DNA of 64,000 nucleotides from Anas platyrhynchos (lineage: Eukaryota > Chordata > Aves > Anseriformes > Anatidae), in NCBI RefSeq assembly GCF_047663525.1, contig NC_092588.1, positions 46,794,501 through 46,858,500 on the forward strand. Reading direction: 5' to 3'. The notes below the pieces were generated by a model. It did no database searches and had not been told where the DNA came from. It was given only the letters and a program-made list of their open reading frames with translations. The translations under genes and the position numbers were made by a program. Of this stretch, positions 1-14,586 are shown piece after piece (the first letter of the stretch is position 1; the number at the start of each line of letters is the position of its first letter).

Positions 1-3000
1 TTTTCAAATGAAGACGGGAAACTTGAAACAACTGCAATTTCATACAGTGTTAGTACAAAACTTTATGGGACTGGGACTAAATCTGCATGTTTGCAGTCAA
101 TTGTGGCCACATCAGGGCCATTATCAGCTGTTACTGAAAACACTAAATTAAAGTTTCACGCTCTTAGTGCAGCTGATGTGTTTACTAGGTCATATTATCT
201 CCTCTGCATGAATCCCAATATTGGGGGTGCTGTTATCTGGTCACAAAGGAGGAAAAGCATGAGAACAAGAACTGACTCATTCCCCTCTACCCCACCCTCA
301 CCCCAGTTCTCCCCCTCTATTCATTACTGAGCTTCTTTTAGACAGGGATTGAAAGCCAACTTTAGTTCTCAGTTACACTGGTGTGTATCTGAATAAACCC
401 ACAGCCATCATGGGAGAAATTCTGGTTTTATACTGTTATAGGAGACAGCAAGTTTTGGCAACGACCTTTATATAGCAATGTCCTGGAGTGTAAACAGCTT
501 GCTTTTATGCAAACAAATTACAAAATTGTGTATAGAGTAAGAGAATCCCTGCTTTTAAGCTGTCTTGCCCAGGAAAATGAATTAAGTCGTCCAGCTTGGA
601 TATGTGTAATCCTCTTGAATTCTTTGAATTTATAACTTTCTATTGCTGTGTAAACTTGAGTTTCCTTGTGGAGATGCCGTTCTCTCTAATTGTTTGCTTC
701 TTGAGGATATAATTTTAAAAGATCATACTGTATCTAGTCATCTGAACCATCTGATGCAATTTAAAAAAAAATAAAAAATCACTAAATATAGTTAACACAG
801 CTTGGTTCTGTCTTCTTGTAACTCCCCTACAGGCAATGGAAAAGGAGCCCAGAAAACAATTTGTTTATTATAAGCAGGTCAGTCCTCCAGGGTATTCATG
901 GAATCATGCAGTGGTAGAAGACAATCACGGCACTGAAATGGTGGGTAATTTTATTTGTTCCACTTGATGGTCACAGTGGCATCATGCTGGCCAATTACTC
1001 TTGAGTCAGCAGGTTTCAGAGGTTAAGACCCCCTTGTGGGTTGCAGCACTGCAGGCAAAGTATTCAGGCCAGATTGAAACCGTTTCAACAGCAGAGACGC
1101 CAGCCTTCTTCTCCCTTGGAGATCTCCTTTTTCAACTGTGTACGAGACATACATGTGATAAAATAGACATGTCTCTAACAACTAGACAGCTTAATTATTG
1201 AGAGTGGAAAAAATGCCAGCTTCAGATAAAGAAAGGAAGAAAATCAGCCAGAGAGACAGGCTACACAGAGGAGGCATGAAACGTACAAATACTGCAAACT
1301 TCAACTGCAGGTTCCAAAGGAAAGATCATGTCTGGGAATAATCCTGGTGTCAATAGCCTGCTAGTGTTTCAAGACTGCTGAACCTTTAGCAATTTCATCA
1401 CATTTTTCTCAAGTGGAAATGTTTTAAGCTACTTCTTCAGCGATCTGTAATTCTAAGGGGAAAAACAGCAGCAGAGCATTTGCTTTACCACTAGAGCCTG
1501 CCACAAACGATTGGGCAGAGGCGGATATGAAACCCAAGCTAGCAGAAATAACGTGTGTGAGTGTGTATGTGAGGGAATTGGGCAGCAAGGTTGTCCAGGA
1601 CAGGCTGGAATTATTCCATTAGGCTTTGCCATAGATAAAATTCATGAAGTGACTCACATTTCATTTGGAGAGGGGTATGGGAAGCAAGGAAGTGGCATTT
1701 TATCCTCTCAATTATAATATTAGTGTTATGATCTTGGAAACAGGGGAAGCTGTTCTCAGGCTTAAGCTCCATTGTGTATGTGACATTTCAAGCTTAAAAC
1801 ATCTCAAGTGTATATTTCCTGTCAGAAATATTATGCTGTGAGAGCTATGCAGTTTCTGAAGGATTCACTGGAGACTTCAGACCTATGCTTTAATGTTTTT
1901 TTGGCTAGTATCATGCCAGTTTGCAGTTTCTGGAAAACATCTCAAGAATCTTAGAACCAGGACATAGATGTATTATTATGATTAATAGTAGTGCTAATTC
2001 ATCCAAAGCCTGTTCTTGAGAGGCACAAATGATCAGTGGGACTCTAAACTCTGATGTCTTGCTCTGCAGAACTGAATCCAATGACCCTTCCAGCTTAATA
2101 TAAATGTCAGACTATTTCAATTTACAGAGCACATTGGGATGAATTGGAATGAAAGAAAATGTATATATCAGGGTTATTTATTTATCATTTTAGTCTTAGG
2201 AGTCATTTTTCCCTTCTTCACCATAGGAACTTATTAAATAACTTTGAATATGAATATGACAAACCCCACAACTGTTTGTTTGCTTGTTTTTTTTTTTTTT
2301 TCTTTTCTTTTTTTTCTTTTTTTCTTTTCCCCTCTTCTTTGGCTCAAATATCAGAGCATTGCTTTTTTGGAAGTGATGTCCCAGGAAAAGGAAGTAGCCA
2401 AGGTGAGAAGTTTTCCTCATTTTCATTCCTTTAGCATCACTTTATCTGACAGCAGACACTGGAAAATTCTTACACTGGAAAGTCCATACCTGTTGACTGC
2501 TGATGGTATGGCTGGCCTGTGTCTGGGCATCAAAAGCAGAGCAAAGCTCATATCACAGCTTGTTTTAAATCAGTTATATTTTAAGTTGCATTAATTTGAA
2601 CACTAGCAGAAAGTTAAGCACATACTTGCTTAACCAGCTTTGCCAAGCTGTGGCCACTATGAATGTGTACTCATTGTTACAGGTGTCTAATGAATAAAGG
2701 GCATGCCATAATTCATTTACAACTACTACTGCTAATAATAACAATAATTTAAAGAGCTTAATCTTTTCAAGAGACTGGCATTATTTTTATTCAGAAGTTC
2801 AGAATATGAACCAGAGCTTAAGAGAAAGATTATAACCAGTCTTTGTTGGTTAGGTTTAACTGCTTGAACTGAACAATTGATTCTTTTGCACAAACACTTT
2901 ACAACGAACCACTGCATGACATCTGCAGAGGGAATAAATACATCCTGTCTAAGGTAGTTCTATGTGTACCATGGGAATAAACTACATTGATAAGAATGAT

Positions 3001-4465
3001 TTGATTTTATTGGTTTAACTGTATAGACAATCTGATCATATATGCATAGTTGATAAATACACAAATTCATTTTGTATTCATTTAGTAATTCTCACTTTGG
3101 TTGATGTAGCTCTCTGTATGAGAGAAAAACCCTGATGCAAGAACTGATATATTCAGCAAATTTGTAAATCAATAAATGAACTTCCTTGCTGCTTATGTAC
3201 ATACTACTCCACTGCAATATGTTTAAATAGATTGTGTTCCATATTAAACGAGAAAATGAATGGTGAATTTGCCTAATGTATACAAATCAGCATAATAAAC
3301 CACTTTCACATCTTTTAAAGGTTTTTGCCATGAATAAATCATAAACCTATATAAATAAAACATGGGAATATATTTTTAATAATATAATCCTGTATTTCAA
3401 CACCGTGCTGTCTATTCCCAATGTTTATTTAGTAACTTTACCTAACATTATGATTTTTCCAGTGTCTGGAGGATCTCGAATAAAAAAAAAATGGCAATGA
3501 TCAATTGAAAGAAGAAAGTGCAAGAGTTTGAGGAATTTCCAATCTTCTCATTGATACATCTCATGAAAGATTATCTAAAACTTTATCATTTGTTTCACCA
3601 CAATAAAATAGTGGTTGTTGTGATTAAAAATGTCAAGAACACTTTGAAGAACCATGAAACCATGTTTCAGAAATGACTGTCCAATCCAAATGTCATTACT
3701 TTTTTTGAATGGTATACTGTATATCATTAGGGCAAAATCTGTCATTCAGAAAAGATATTTCAGCCCCTAGGTGTATTCATGAATATGCAAAGATAACCTT
3801 AGATATGGAGACTTTCAGCAAATTGTTGTAAACATGTGTCATTGCATACGGATCTTCATGTATGCACAGGTAAATTGATAAAGATCTACTGAAGTAAATG
3901 CTTTAAGGGAAAACAATTCAAGGCTTTAAGAAAATTCAATAAATCTCAGTTGGAAGACCTCTGTTTCTCAGATTTCTTGAAGCCAGGTTGATAATATGTG
4001 GAATTAGCTCATCTACACATCTCAGGAAAATCTGCACCTATTTTGCTCCGTAAATATCACTTATAAAGGACTTCACCATAACGAAAATTAAAAAAAAAAA
4101 GAAAAAAAAGAAAAAAAAAAGAAATCGTGTGTTGCAAATGAAGACCTCTGTAAATAGATGCTGAAGGAAAAATACATTATTAATCATTGCTGCAATGCCT
4201 CTGCATGTGAGGAGAAAACAGATGATTTCACATCCCAGTCACAGTGGTACCACACACATCCATCAATACTGTTGTACCTCAACATAGTCAAAATAAGGTC
4301 TGAATTTAGCAGGGTTCAGTAAATGGAATTAAGACGGTAATTGAATTTGCAATTCCATGGCTAAAACAATAAATATATTTCATCAGTCAGATCCAAAATA
4401 TTTTCATTTTTGTCTAGTGCTTTTTGCTCACACAAAAATATATATAAAAAAAATTCCCCCCAGAT
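1..4465. other. AT-rich intergenic DNA
   Basis: No credible gene seen. Contents: the possible old repeat at 355-445, a pyrimidine tract at 2287-2334, and an A-rich tract at 4089-4124. Open frames are short and of random composition. Confidence 0.7.
355..445. repeat. Possible ancient sauropsid interspersed repeat fragment
   Basis: TTCTCAGTTACACTGGTGTG followed by ATCATGGGAGAAATTCTGG is reminiscent of the widespread amniote element whose copies carry 'cagttacactggtgtaaat' and 'gggccaaattct' pieces. Recognition is by eye only. Confidence 0.3.
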
Positions 4466-4665
4466 TGTAGAATCACAGAATATTTGTGGCTGGAATGCAC
4501 CTCTGGAGTTTATCTAGTCCAGCTCTTCCACTCAAGCAGGGGCAGCTAAAGGAGGTTAACAAGGACTGTGTACAGTTGGATTTTGAGTATTTCCAAGGAT
4601 GGAGGCTCCACAACCTCCCTGAGCAACTTGTTTCAGTGTTTGACTGCTCTCACAGGTTTGTGTTT
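4466..4665 (-). mobile_element. CR1 LINE fragment (3' end, minus orientation)
   Basis: The left edge reads TGTAGAATCACAGAAT, the reverse complement of the CR1 3' terminal repeats. It is followed by the reverse complement of the 3' UTR and C-terminal ORF2 region (a stretch like CTCCACAACCTCCCTGAGCA near 4607-4626). It is diverged, 5'-truncated at about 4665 and non-coding. Confidence 0.85.
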
Positions 4666-5119
4666 AGTATGTTATAATTTGTTCAGTAAATTAAAAGTGT
4701 ATATTTGAAGATGCCTGCAGTAAAAGGTAAAAAAGTATAAGACAGCATTTGCAGAACTTCAGAAAAGGTCATCCTCGTTCACTGAGTCATGCTCTGCTGC
4801 AAGCGTATGCATCTGGCTAGCCACAGGAGCTTCCTGGTAAAGGCATCACACCACCTGGTAGTATTTGAACCAGTTTTGCACCTCCAAGTGGTCTAACCAC
4901 CAGTGTGCAAGGTATCCAGGTGTGAAAGGGAAAGAGAGAATGGCTTCATGACTCATAGCACAGCAGCCCAGGCATGGGCCAGGGAAAATGATTTAAGCCT
5001 ATTTTCTACCAGACAGGTTAGAATTTACAATATGACCTCCTTAATGGCACTTTCCAAACTCACCACTCAAGTCAGAGTGCACAGGCCAGATTTTAAGCAG
5101 GGCAGCATCTAAGTGTGCT

Positions 5120-5224
5120 TATTTTTTTATTTTTATTTTATTTTTATTTTTATTTTTATTTTTATTTTTATTTTTATTTTTATTTATTTTTATTTTTATT
5201 ATTTATTTATTTATTTATTTATTT
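5120..5224 (+). repeat. (ATTTTT)n / (TTTA)n microsatellite
   Basis: About 100 bp of ATTTTT units passing into ATTT units at the right end (5196-5224). An expansion of an A/T-rich tail is the likely origin. Confidence 0.95.
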
Positions 5225-8200
5225 TCCTAAAAGCCCCTGTTCCTTTTTAAAATAATAGTACAGGGGTTAGAATCTTTTGCCATTGAGCCACTGGCTGCAA
5301 TTATGTACAGTTCTGATGTCCCGTGAGTTTTCCATGCAACCTGTGGAACAGAGCAGGCTGGAAGGCAAGTCACAAAGGCATACAAAGCTCTCCTATGTTT
5401 TCTTCCTTTCACTGACAATCATCTGACGTGTTGCATAACATGCCATTTCCATGTTGCTTGTGGAATGCACCTTCTTGATATAAATGTTTTTGACCTTCGG
5501 TCAATGTAAAGTATATATAATGTTAAAAAAAAAAAAGGGATATAATAGTTCTAACTAGTCTCTGGAGCAGATTCACACATTACAGCACTAGTTGTTCCCT
5601 CCTTGAGGATGGGGAACCTACTGAAATGTACCTTGCTTGTATGCCCTAGCTTCCCTCCAAAGGAAGGTGAGGTTGCTCCCCAGTGTTTTAACCTGAAACC
5701 CAGTGAGAAAGTAACCAGATGCGCACCAAGAGACCAGGACTGTGGGCCACACTGGGAAATGCACCCACCCTATCCTGTGGATAGAGCCATGAGAACCAGC
5801 TTTCCTGTCAGCTATTGGCCCCTGACCTTTACAACATTTGTCTGACGTATTTTGCAGGCATTGCTTAGTGGGGAGCCAAAAAAGAGAAGACTGTGTCTAT
5901 TCACTGGAACCATGCTCTTTGAAAACTCCAGCATAAAACTAGCTCTACGTTTGCAAGCTGAGCACTGATTGTGTGCACTATAAGGTGAAAGGTTATAATC
6001 TGTAGCTCCTGGGGTGAGGCATAGAAAAAGGAGAGTTGGATTTGTGCTGCATATCCTTTGCACATGTAGGCAGTCTTATCTTTCACCCTTATCTGCCTTA
6101 AGAGGTGCAATTCTCTACTGTGCTGCCTGGCACATGCAGTTTTCTCTCAGATTTCCAGAGCATCATTGTAGGAGTAAGATTGGTATATTCTCCTTGATAT
6201 TCCAGAAGGCTTCTGAAAGTATAGAAAATGTAAAAATTTGGAGATTCATCTGAGTTCTCACTTAGGTGCAGATCAAGACTTTGTATTTATGCAATAGGTC
6301 TGATGTGATGCTGTGAGTGCTCTGCACAACTGTATTGCTCACACCTGGTAAGACCAGTGTTTCCTGAATGCATCAAATTCCCTGAACAAACATAACTGAT
6401 ACATGTGAACAGGAGGGTACCTGTCTCTTTATTTTTGCTCTGATGGGATTGCTGAATATACAGGAGAAATCCAAATCGAAAACCTTAGTTGTGTCCCAAA
6501 ATAATTTCTTCTGGAGAAAAATGGATAACATAGGTGCAAGGTGCATACACCTATACAGGAACATTATACTCAAGTGCTGCCTTTAAAGAGTCAGAGAAAA
6601 GTCTGAGTAAAGAACACCAACTGCCTATATTGCATAAGCATAAAGAAGATTTCTTGACTACTCTGAGAACTAGGTGATTGAGTCTCCTTCACAGGTGTTG
6701 CAAACTGTAGAAAAACATGTCTGAGTAAATTAATACAGTGCATTCCCTTTATGTCTGTTAGCCAGCCTTCAGTATATTGGCTCATTGGCTCTGGAAGACA
6801 GTCAATGGGCTGGTTCATTGCGCCATACTTTTTATGTGGTAGAAAGGCAGGAAAGGGATGGAAAGGGAGAGTGGAAGAAATATTTTTTTTCCAGTTATTC
6901 CATTTTGACAATCTCAGAAATCTTCCTAATAGATGCCCTTCCCATTTTTCTATATTTTTATGAATGTAATCCAGTAGGATTCAACAGACTCCATATATTT
7001 GTTGCATGCAGATAACATACGGTTTGGTTTCAGGTGTACCTGTTAGCTTCGAAAGACTCTCTGCATGCAGTTTAACTCCAGCAATCTATTTTTCTGTTTG
7101 TTTTGTAATCTTTTTTACTTTCACTCATGCCGCTTACAACAACAAAGTAAAATTCTGATCAATAAATAGTGATGATCTTCACTACAGTGTTCTCCCACAT
7201 TTTCCTTCTATGCTTTGGTCAGCCAGAGAACTGGTTCATCTGCTAACAATTACCATCTCCTCCGGGACTGTCCCCATTGAAACCTCTCCGAGTGAAGAAG
7301 TGCCAATATACCACTTGAACTGTGCATCCCTGAGATTTTTTTTTTTTTTTTTTTTTTTGAGGGAGGGTGGAAAGGTAACTGTAGGAACAACAGACTATTT
7401 TTTTTTAAATAAAAATTGAGATTTCAGAATAGAAGGAAGGATGGAAATGTCCCATATATTAATAGTACTGCTCAAAGAAATAGTATCATTTAGGGTGCCA
7501 TTTTGCTCTAATTCTGTCTTTGTGTATGTACAGAAAGTGCTTCTATATATTCAAGTGTATATATATAGTCACAGTTGCATGTATTTACGCATACATACAT
7601 ACATATTTTTAGAAGGACTTCTAATTTTATAAATGGGAAATGTAACATAGCTGGAACAGATTAAAACAGAAGAGTTTTAGTGGACCAGAAAACATATTGT
7701 ACTGATAAGGATTTTTTTGTTTTAAATTCAATCCTACCATAAAGTCATTTATTACCCATTGTTTGTTTTTCTAGAAAGGCCAGTGCAGCACCATTTGCTG
7801 GCTGATTGACAGTGCAACTCTCTTTTTACAACTTGGAATTTAAAACAGGAAGGCTGCCATTCACATCAGTTAAGAAGCCTACATTTTTGATCACCTGGAA
7901 AGGTTCGTCTTTGGCATAAGCAGATAGAAGGTTCAAATGGCTTTAAAACAAAACAAAACAAAACAAATGAGCAACATATTTATCTGCAAAAACTAATTCA
8001 CGTGGTTTAATTAAAATAAAATCCTTTTCACTATTTCACTTCAATTTTCCATTTCCATCAATTTATTACTTTTCTCTTCAAAGAGCAACAGAAATGATCC
8101 TTTTACATTCCTCAACAGAAACTGCAGTAGTACAAACCCTGCAAGCCTGGCTTGTCTGCCGAGTTTCATATATCGAAATCTGCAGCTAATCAGGCCTGGT

Positions 8201-11200
8201 CCAACCTGAAAAGGTCACAGCAATCCTGCTGAACTATTACCGAGGTGTTATGAGACATGGACATTATTCATTCTCACTAAAAGCAGGCAGGAAGAATATA
8301 AAATGAAAGCAAACCGATTAACGCAAGTATATTTGCTGTAGTCTCACAGTGAGAAGGAGTGGTTTCAACTCTTCTTCTGCCACCAAGCTTGTAATTTCCC
8401 ATCCCTTCTACCCTTCACATGTCACCTCAAAATCCTGTCACTTAAGCATTAATGTCTGGGCTATACTTTAGGCACAATCCTGGGAGGAAGAAGGTATGCA
8501 AGCTGCACTGTCTTGAGACTGAGATCAGGTCTATGTCAGAAACTTATGCCAAGAGTCACGTGCTAGTGTCATGTTGTGTCATCCACCTCCTTTATTTATT
8601 TATTTTCTTACAGCACTTCTGTACTGACAAAGCTAAAGTCTAGTTATAGCTTTATTGGCCTACAAGTGCACTTGTGCCTGGAGAACCAGGAGAACTTCTG
8701 CTGCAAAACACATCAGCATGATTTGCATGCATTCTAGGAGAGTGTGTTGCACAGTTACATCCATGAAGTTTCTTGTAGAGAAGGCTGGTCCTTGGATATC
8801 CTGCTGAATACTTGCCTCCTTTCTTCCCAGCTGCACCAAGTCAGAACATAGAGGATCCTGGCAGCACACTAGGCACCACAATCAGGACATAATGATCAGG
8901 AGAAAACTAAAGGACAAACTATTCCCATGTAGTGATCATTAATTTTTTCAAGAGATGGTTCTATTTCAAAAGAGAAGACACTCCTGTTCTTTGATATCCT
9001 GTTCTTTTGACTTGGTCATAATCTATCAGTGGAGGACCATGGTTCGACTTTACGTGACATCTCTTCAAAATATGACTTCCTCCTTTCAAAATGAATTGCA
9101 TCGATACTTGGCTGCATTGTGCATCTGTGTAGGTAATATATATCTTAAACTTCTGTGGTGGGCCCCTAAAACCCACATATAATAATAAATTCCAAAATCT
9201 TTCTCAGAAAACAACTTCCTTTATGAGGAACCACAACAAAACTTCAGATGTCAGAAGGAACAAAGTATTAGGAGGAAGAGAAAATTAATCTGGGCTAAAA
9301 GACCTAAAAGCTATTTCCTGTTTACAGTGGGAGACCAAAATCACATGCGAGATTCCAGCTTTTTGTTTTTGGGGAATGCTACAGAATAGATCTTCTTCAC
9401 TATTATTGATCTAAGAAACAAATACACTGTGATACTTATGCTTACAGAGTCAACATACAACAGCAAGCTTTGCATGTGCACTGTTTCCCCTCTTGAATAC
9501 AAGATCTCAAACCACAAAGAGAAGATCCAAAAAATTTCAAACTGTATTCAAGAAAACTTTCATGAAATTTTTACTTTGTGTTTAAAATAGGCAGATATAA
9601 ACAAGATGAAAAGGCATTTACCAAAGACAAATAAATAAAGATTCTCAAATATATGGAAGTTCAGATTTAATATCATGTCTGCAATTATCAGAAAATTTGT
9701 GGGAAATTAAGTTTTCAAAAATCTCTTGAACTCAGCCTAAGTAATAAGTTACATTCTTTCCTCCAATTACATAGGAAAAAGCATGGAGAAAAATGTTAAA
9801 AAACTACCTTCAAATCTTACCACAGAAATTCAGAATTGTAACCTTGTTTTTGTTAGCACAGCAACCTGACATACAACCTTCAGCAAAGCTGGAAAATGTA
9901 AGAGCTCATTACGAATGATTCTGATTCCTTTCCAGCCTGGATTATTATACAGCAAGAAAAAAAAAAAAAAATCTGCCTTGAGAAGGGACCCATAGAGCTC
10001 CAAGCTGGTCAGTGTTTTAGGAAGAACAAGATCTTCCTAAAAGATCTTCCAGGCTTACAGAGTCCTGGCTCTACTTCCTCCTTAACCCTGCAAACTGAAA
10101 CAAATGATGCATGTGATGTACATGGGATTGTACTACAGCAAATGTTTATTGAAAATTGACCTTTCTATTAGGAAATGTCCTGATAGATATGAAATACTGT
10201 TTCTGACGGTGGAAAACAGAAAGGTCGCTGGGAGAAAAATCACAGTATTGGGCAATCCCAGGATAGCCTATGTGTAGAATTTTTTGCCACCAAAATGACA
10301 GACATGACATAAAAACAAGGAATTAATAATCATTTTCAAAATAGCTCAGTTCTCGGTGGTGCCTTCTGGGGTCAGAGCAAAGTTGGTAGACAACAAGAAT
10401 ACTTTTTTTTTTTTTTTTTTTTTCCAAAATTGTTAAAGAATACTCTGAGTGAAAATATCAATAACCCTGGTTTAAAAAGTTGGTAAGCAATGGGAACATT
10501 TTTAGTTAAAAGTTTTAGTTAAAACCCAAAAAAAGGTAGAATTGTAGCTGTGTTTTCTCTTGAAATATGTTTTCCAGTATTAATTCTCTGCATTTAATTC
10601 TATGTTTTACATACATGTCGTTTTATATGACTCTGGATTTTTCTGTTTTCATAGTTTATATTTGTATAATAATAAAAGCCTCTACTATGTCCTTCGTTAC
10701 TGCTCTATTTTGTGTCAATAAGAATAGCAATGTAAGGTAATGTAAGGTAATAACTTACCTGATTTATCTGCTGCAGTGATAGCTGGAGCCAAAATCTCCT
10801 CTCAAAGCTAAACAGCACTGAGATTCTCCTGTTACAGAAGACTGACCTGGAAGGTAATTTGTAATTGATACTTACTGTCTGTAAATACCTATCAAACACT
10901 ATGCACTCCCCCCCCCCCATCCTCCCCACTGCATCCCACTCCATGAAGGCTGACATTTTAGCAATCTTTAAGGCCTCTTTTTAGTTCTCAAAACCCATGT
11001 TGTCCTGCCAATCCAGCATAATGAAGCTTGTTAGGACAGAATGTTTGGGTTCAAATATTCAGAACCAGTCCTAGGTCATGGCTCCTTGTTGTGACCTCTA
11101 AACCACTGTTCTGCTAATATTATGAAAAAGGGGGCACAGAAAAAGAATGGAGCAATTTCTTGAAATTACCCAGAAACAGAAAGCCATTTCCCTAAAAATG

Positions 11201-13033
11201 TGATTTTCTGTCAGTAAGACATGGCTGTCAAAAAATCCTGACTGGTTTTGGGTGTGGGCCTTGTCCAGTTAGAGCTAGTTAGGAACTGGACTGAGATGCC
11301 AAATTGTTTCACAAACACCACCAAAATGTCTATCACGAGTCACAAGATTCTTTTTAATTTCCCCAGGACATAACAACCTGGCCCAGTTTCATGTATTATG
11401 GATGAATAGTGAACGCTTTGCTATAAATCTTGGTGAACTGTCTTCCAAAATATCTCTTTTATAACATTAAAAAATGGGGGGGGGGGGGGAGGGGGAATGA
11501 TTTAATGCTCAATATGATGTAGCTTCTGCAGAAATGAAGGAGACTTTTATTAGTCTTATGCATAACATTATGACTTTATATTGTTGATTATCGTTCATTC
11601 AATTTTTGCTGTAGTTATTTAATAATTGTCAGTTCTCATTCTTGTAACTCTTTATTCATTGTCAGCTGTGGATAATCTGCCAGCCCACATGAGAGGGCAG
11701 GTTACATTCAAAGGAATTTACTTTGGTTTAGGGACATGTGCAAAATCTGAGCTAATTGTAGTGCAACTTTATACTTTAACTGCTTCTTATTAGCAACTTA
11801 ACAGATGTCTGTGACTTCGCACTGTGATGTTCAGCAGGTGCTGAGAACCCACAGGACTTAGTGAGATGTAGGCTGTTCTCTGTGAAGGACTTGTTAGAAC
11901 CAAGCTCCTGTGATCCCAGGTCGTTCCTTTGAAGAAGATATGAAAAGGTGATGGTCAGGAGCTCTTGCCATTTGATGGATGCTGTTTGAAGGCCCAGCAT
12001 GTGACATGTATTTATTGTTTGGACCCACATTTATGTCTCGTTAAAGGGAGTGGCAATCTGTGAAGTATTTAAAGATCCATCGACTCTTGATCCAATGTGA
12101 GCTTCATCTGGGTTAGAGATGACTCCTATGTAAGGCAGAGAAAGCAATAACAGAAGAGGCAAAAACATGGGAAGTAGGGAGAACAGGGAGACTTGGTAAG
12201 GTACAGAATGGCTTTCTGTAGTCTTTGTCTATATGAAAAGGTCTGCTTTATAGCATTAAGTAATATAAAGCTTAACTACTAGGAAAATATTCTGATCCAC
12301 GTTTGAAGTGTAGTGATCCTTCCTATGTCCAGTGAATGGACAGTCAGCTTAAAGAATACTCTTCATTTACTTCCACAAGTTTTGTCCTGCTAGAAAACAC
12401 TCTTGTGCTTGCATTTAAATGCAACTTTTAAATTGAAGAATGGCTCTACCAGAGACAAAATGAGGGATCTATCTGTGGGTTGTTCTGTAGCAGATCTAAA
12501 TTAGGACTGCAGTGAAATGATTTGTATGTTTGAATGTGCAGTCTGATTGGTTGCATATCCACCTATATGAAGACAACATGTGGATGTCTTCATGGACCAC
12601 TGCAGCTCTCTAAACTTACAGGATGAAGGCTACTAAAAGATGACAGAGGCCATGTGAATTTGAGCTGGCATTCCTGTGATTGTTCTATTTTCTGTGTCTT
12701 CTTTGAACAAAATAAATGACAGATTTAAAAAGGGAAAATTTAAAAGGAGAAAAGAGGATTTAGTTCCCTTTTGGCAAGGACTATCAAACTATGATCCTCA
12801 CCCACCTCCAGGCCACCTAGCATACACTCTGGACAAACTTCTGATGATGCATACAAAACAGAAAGGAACAAAGACAGGAGACAAGGTATATCCAAAGCCC
12901 AGTCAACAGGGAGAGAGGAGACAGATATAATAGAAAGCATCTGGAGAGCAAAATTGCATGTTACAATAACTTTTGTCTTACAAAGACATGGGGAAAATAG
13001 GAGAAGGGAGGCCATTAAGCAGCATTTCCTTAT

Positions 13034-13183
13034 GTTTGTTTGTTTGTTTGTTTTGTTTTGTTTTGTTTTGTTTTTAAATCCAAAATGCTGAGTGAACCAG
13101 AAGAAGAAAAAATACAAATAAAATAAAATAAAATAAAATAAAATAAAATAAAATAAAATAAAATAAATAAAATAAAATAAAAT
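13034..13183 (+). repeat. Compound (TTTG)n-(TTTTG)n and (AAAAT)n microsatellites
   Basis: Two pentanucleotide-type tracts with opposite strand bias lie 40 bp apart: TTTG/TTTTG at 13034-13075 and AAAAT at about 13116-13183. The reading frames across them (FILFYFILF, KTKQNKTNKQ) are low-complexity artefacts. Confidence 0.95.
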
Positions 13184-13764
13184 GTTGGTTTGGATGGTAT
13201 TCCTGAAATATTGAAGAAGAAAGGAACAAGGTGACTAAAATGCCAAACAAGTAAAAAAAACACTACTACACATTTGTTCTTTTATTCTCTTTTTTATTCT
13301 CTAGCCTGGTTTGGCTATGTATCCCTCAGAAGGAACAACAGTGCAAGGATGTAAATAGGCTGCACCATGGCCTCAAAGGCTTCCTTAACACTTTTCTAAG
13401 ACTTTGAGACACTTTCATACAGTGTCCAAAAGAGGATATATATGCCTTTGCAACAAGATATGCACTCCTGGCATAAACCCACAGCATGTATCCCCCTGAG
13501 GTACCCTTGTACTGCAATCTGCCACAGGACAGGGCACTCTTCTCTCTCCCAACAAAGCACAGTTCCACCCTCCACACCCTTCAAAGTTCCTGAAGACTTT
13601 ATAGCGATGTGATAGGTGTGATAGGGGTTTATAGGTGTGATCTAATGTTATAGTTCATATGGTTGCCATAACGTTTATGACTCCCATCAGCATGCCAACA
13701 GAAACTGGGAGGAAGTGAGTGCTATTCCCACCTCTACTCAGCAGTGGTGAGGTCTATCTGCAGT

Positions 13765-14230
13765 GCCCAGTCCAGACTGGGGCTCTCTAGTACATGAGAG
13801 ACGGGGACATACTGGAGTGAGTTCACTGAAGGACCTCAAAAATAATTATGGGACTGGAGTTCTTGCCATATGAGAGGGGCTGAGACAACTTGAGAGGAAA
13901 AGGCTCAGGGGGGATCTTATCAATGTGTGTAAATATTTGATAAGAGGGAGTAAAGAAGACCGACCCAGACTCTTAGTGGTGCCCAGTGACAGGACAAGAG
14001 GTAACAGGCACCATCTGAAATACAGGGAATTCCACTTAAACATTTAAAAACTTTTCTACTATTAGGGTGATTGAACAAGGGAATCTGTTGCCCAGAGAAG
14101 TTATAGTCTTCATTCTTGGAGATACTCAAAATCCAGCTGGACACATGGGTAAAATGCTCTACTGACCCTGCTTTGAGCAGTGGGTTGGACTACACAATCT
14201 CCATTGGGGTCTTCCCACCTCAGCCATTCT
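13765..14230 (+). mobile_element. CR1 LINE fragment (old subfamily, plus)
   Basis: Resembles the C-terminal ORF2 plus 3' UTR of CR1. Visible pieces are the ...GAGGGGCTGAGA...AGGAAAAGGCTCAGGGGGGATCTTATCAATGTG region (13872-13926 area), a GACAGGACAAGAGG piece (13989-14002) and a TGGGTTGGACTACACAATCTCC piece near the 3' end. It carries many indels and stops, lacks a clean octamer tail and is probably ancient. It is 5'-truncated, with no endonuclease or RT core. Confidence 0.85.
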
Positions 14231-14541
14231 CCAATTCTCAGATTTTACTTGCATTCAGTCTGTTCTCATTTCTTGAAGCCACCATTCAATATTACTATAT
14301 ATGCAGGTTCAATTGTGCTTCTCACGTTCCACTCTATATTTCTGTGAACAAGAAATATAATTTATATATTTTAACTGTCAAAATGTCTATTTAAAAAAAA
14401 AAAAAAAAAGGAAAAAAAAATAAGATGTCCAGGACAGTTAGTAAATACCAGCAGCTTATTAAGAAAAGAAAAAAAAAAAAGGCATTGAAAATGTCTTATT
14501 CAAAAGTAAAAACATTGTAATATAAGATGAAATATTGACGT

Positions 14542-14542
<1 letters not shown>

Positions 14543-14584
<42 letters not shown>
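14543..14584 (+). repeat. Poly-T tract of 42 bases
   Basis: An uninterrupted run of T. It is the longest homopolymer in the window, and its true length may be uncertain because of sequencing slippage. Confidence 0.95.

Positions 14585-14586
<2 letters not shown>

Larger units (their letters stand above)
4666..13764. other. Intergenic DNA, no gene seen
   Basis: Contains the microsatellite at 5120-5224, poly-T at 7336-7358 and 10403-10423, an (AAAAC)n run at 7943-7966, G-rich 11476-11495, a short C run at 10909-10918, and an exact 10-bp tandem (AATGTAAGGT twice, from 10729). Open frames are short and unconvincing. Confidence 0.65.

Noticed and set aside
13030..13263. Phe/Ile/Leu-rich minus-strand frame resembling a membrane protein
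   Set aside because: It is the translation of the AAAAT repeat.
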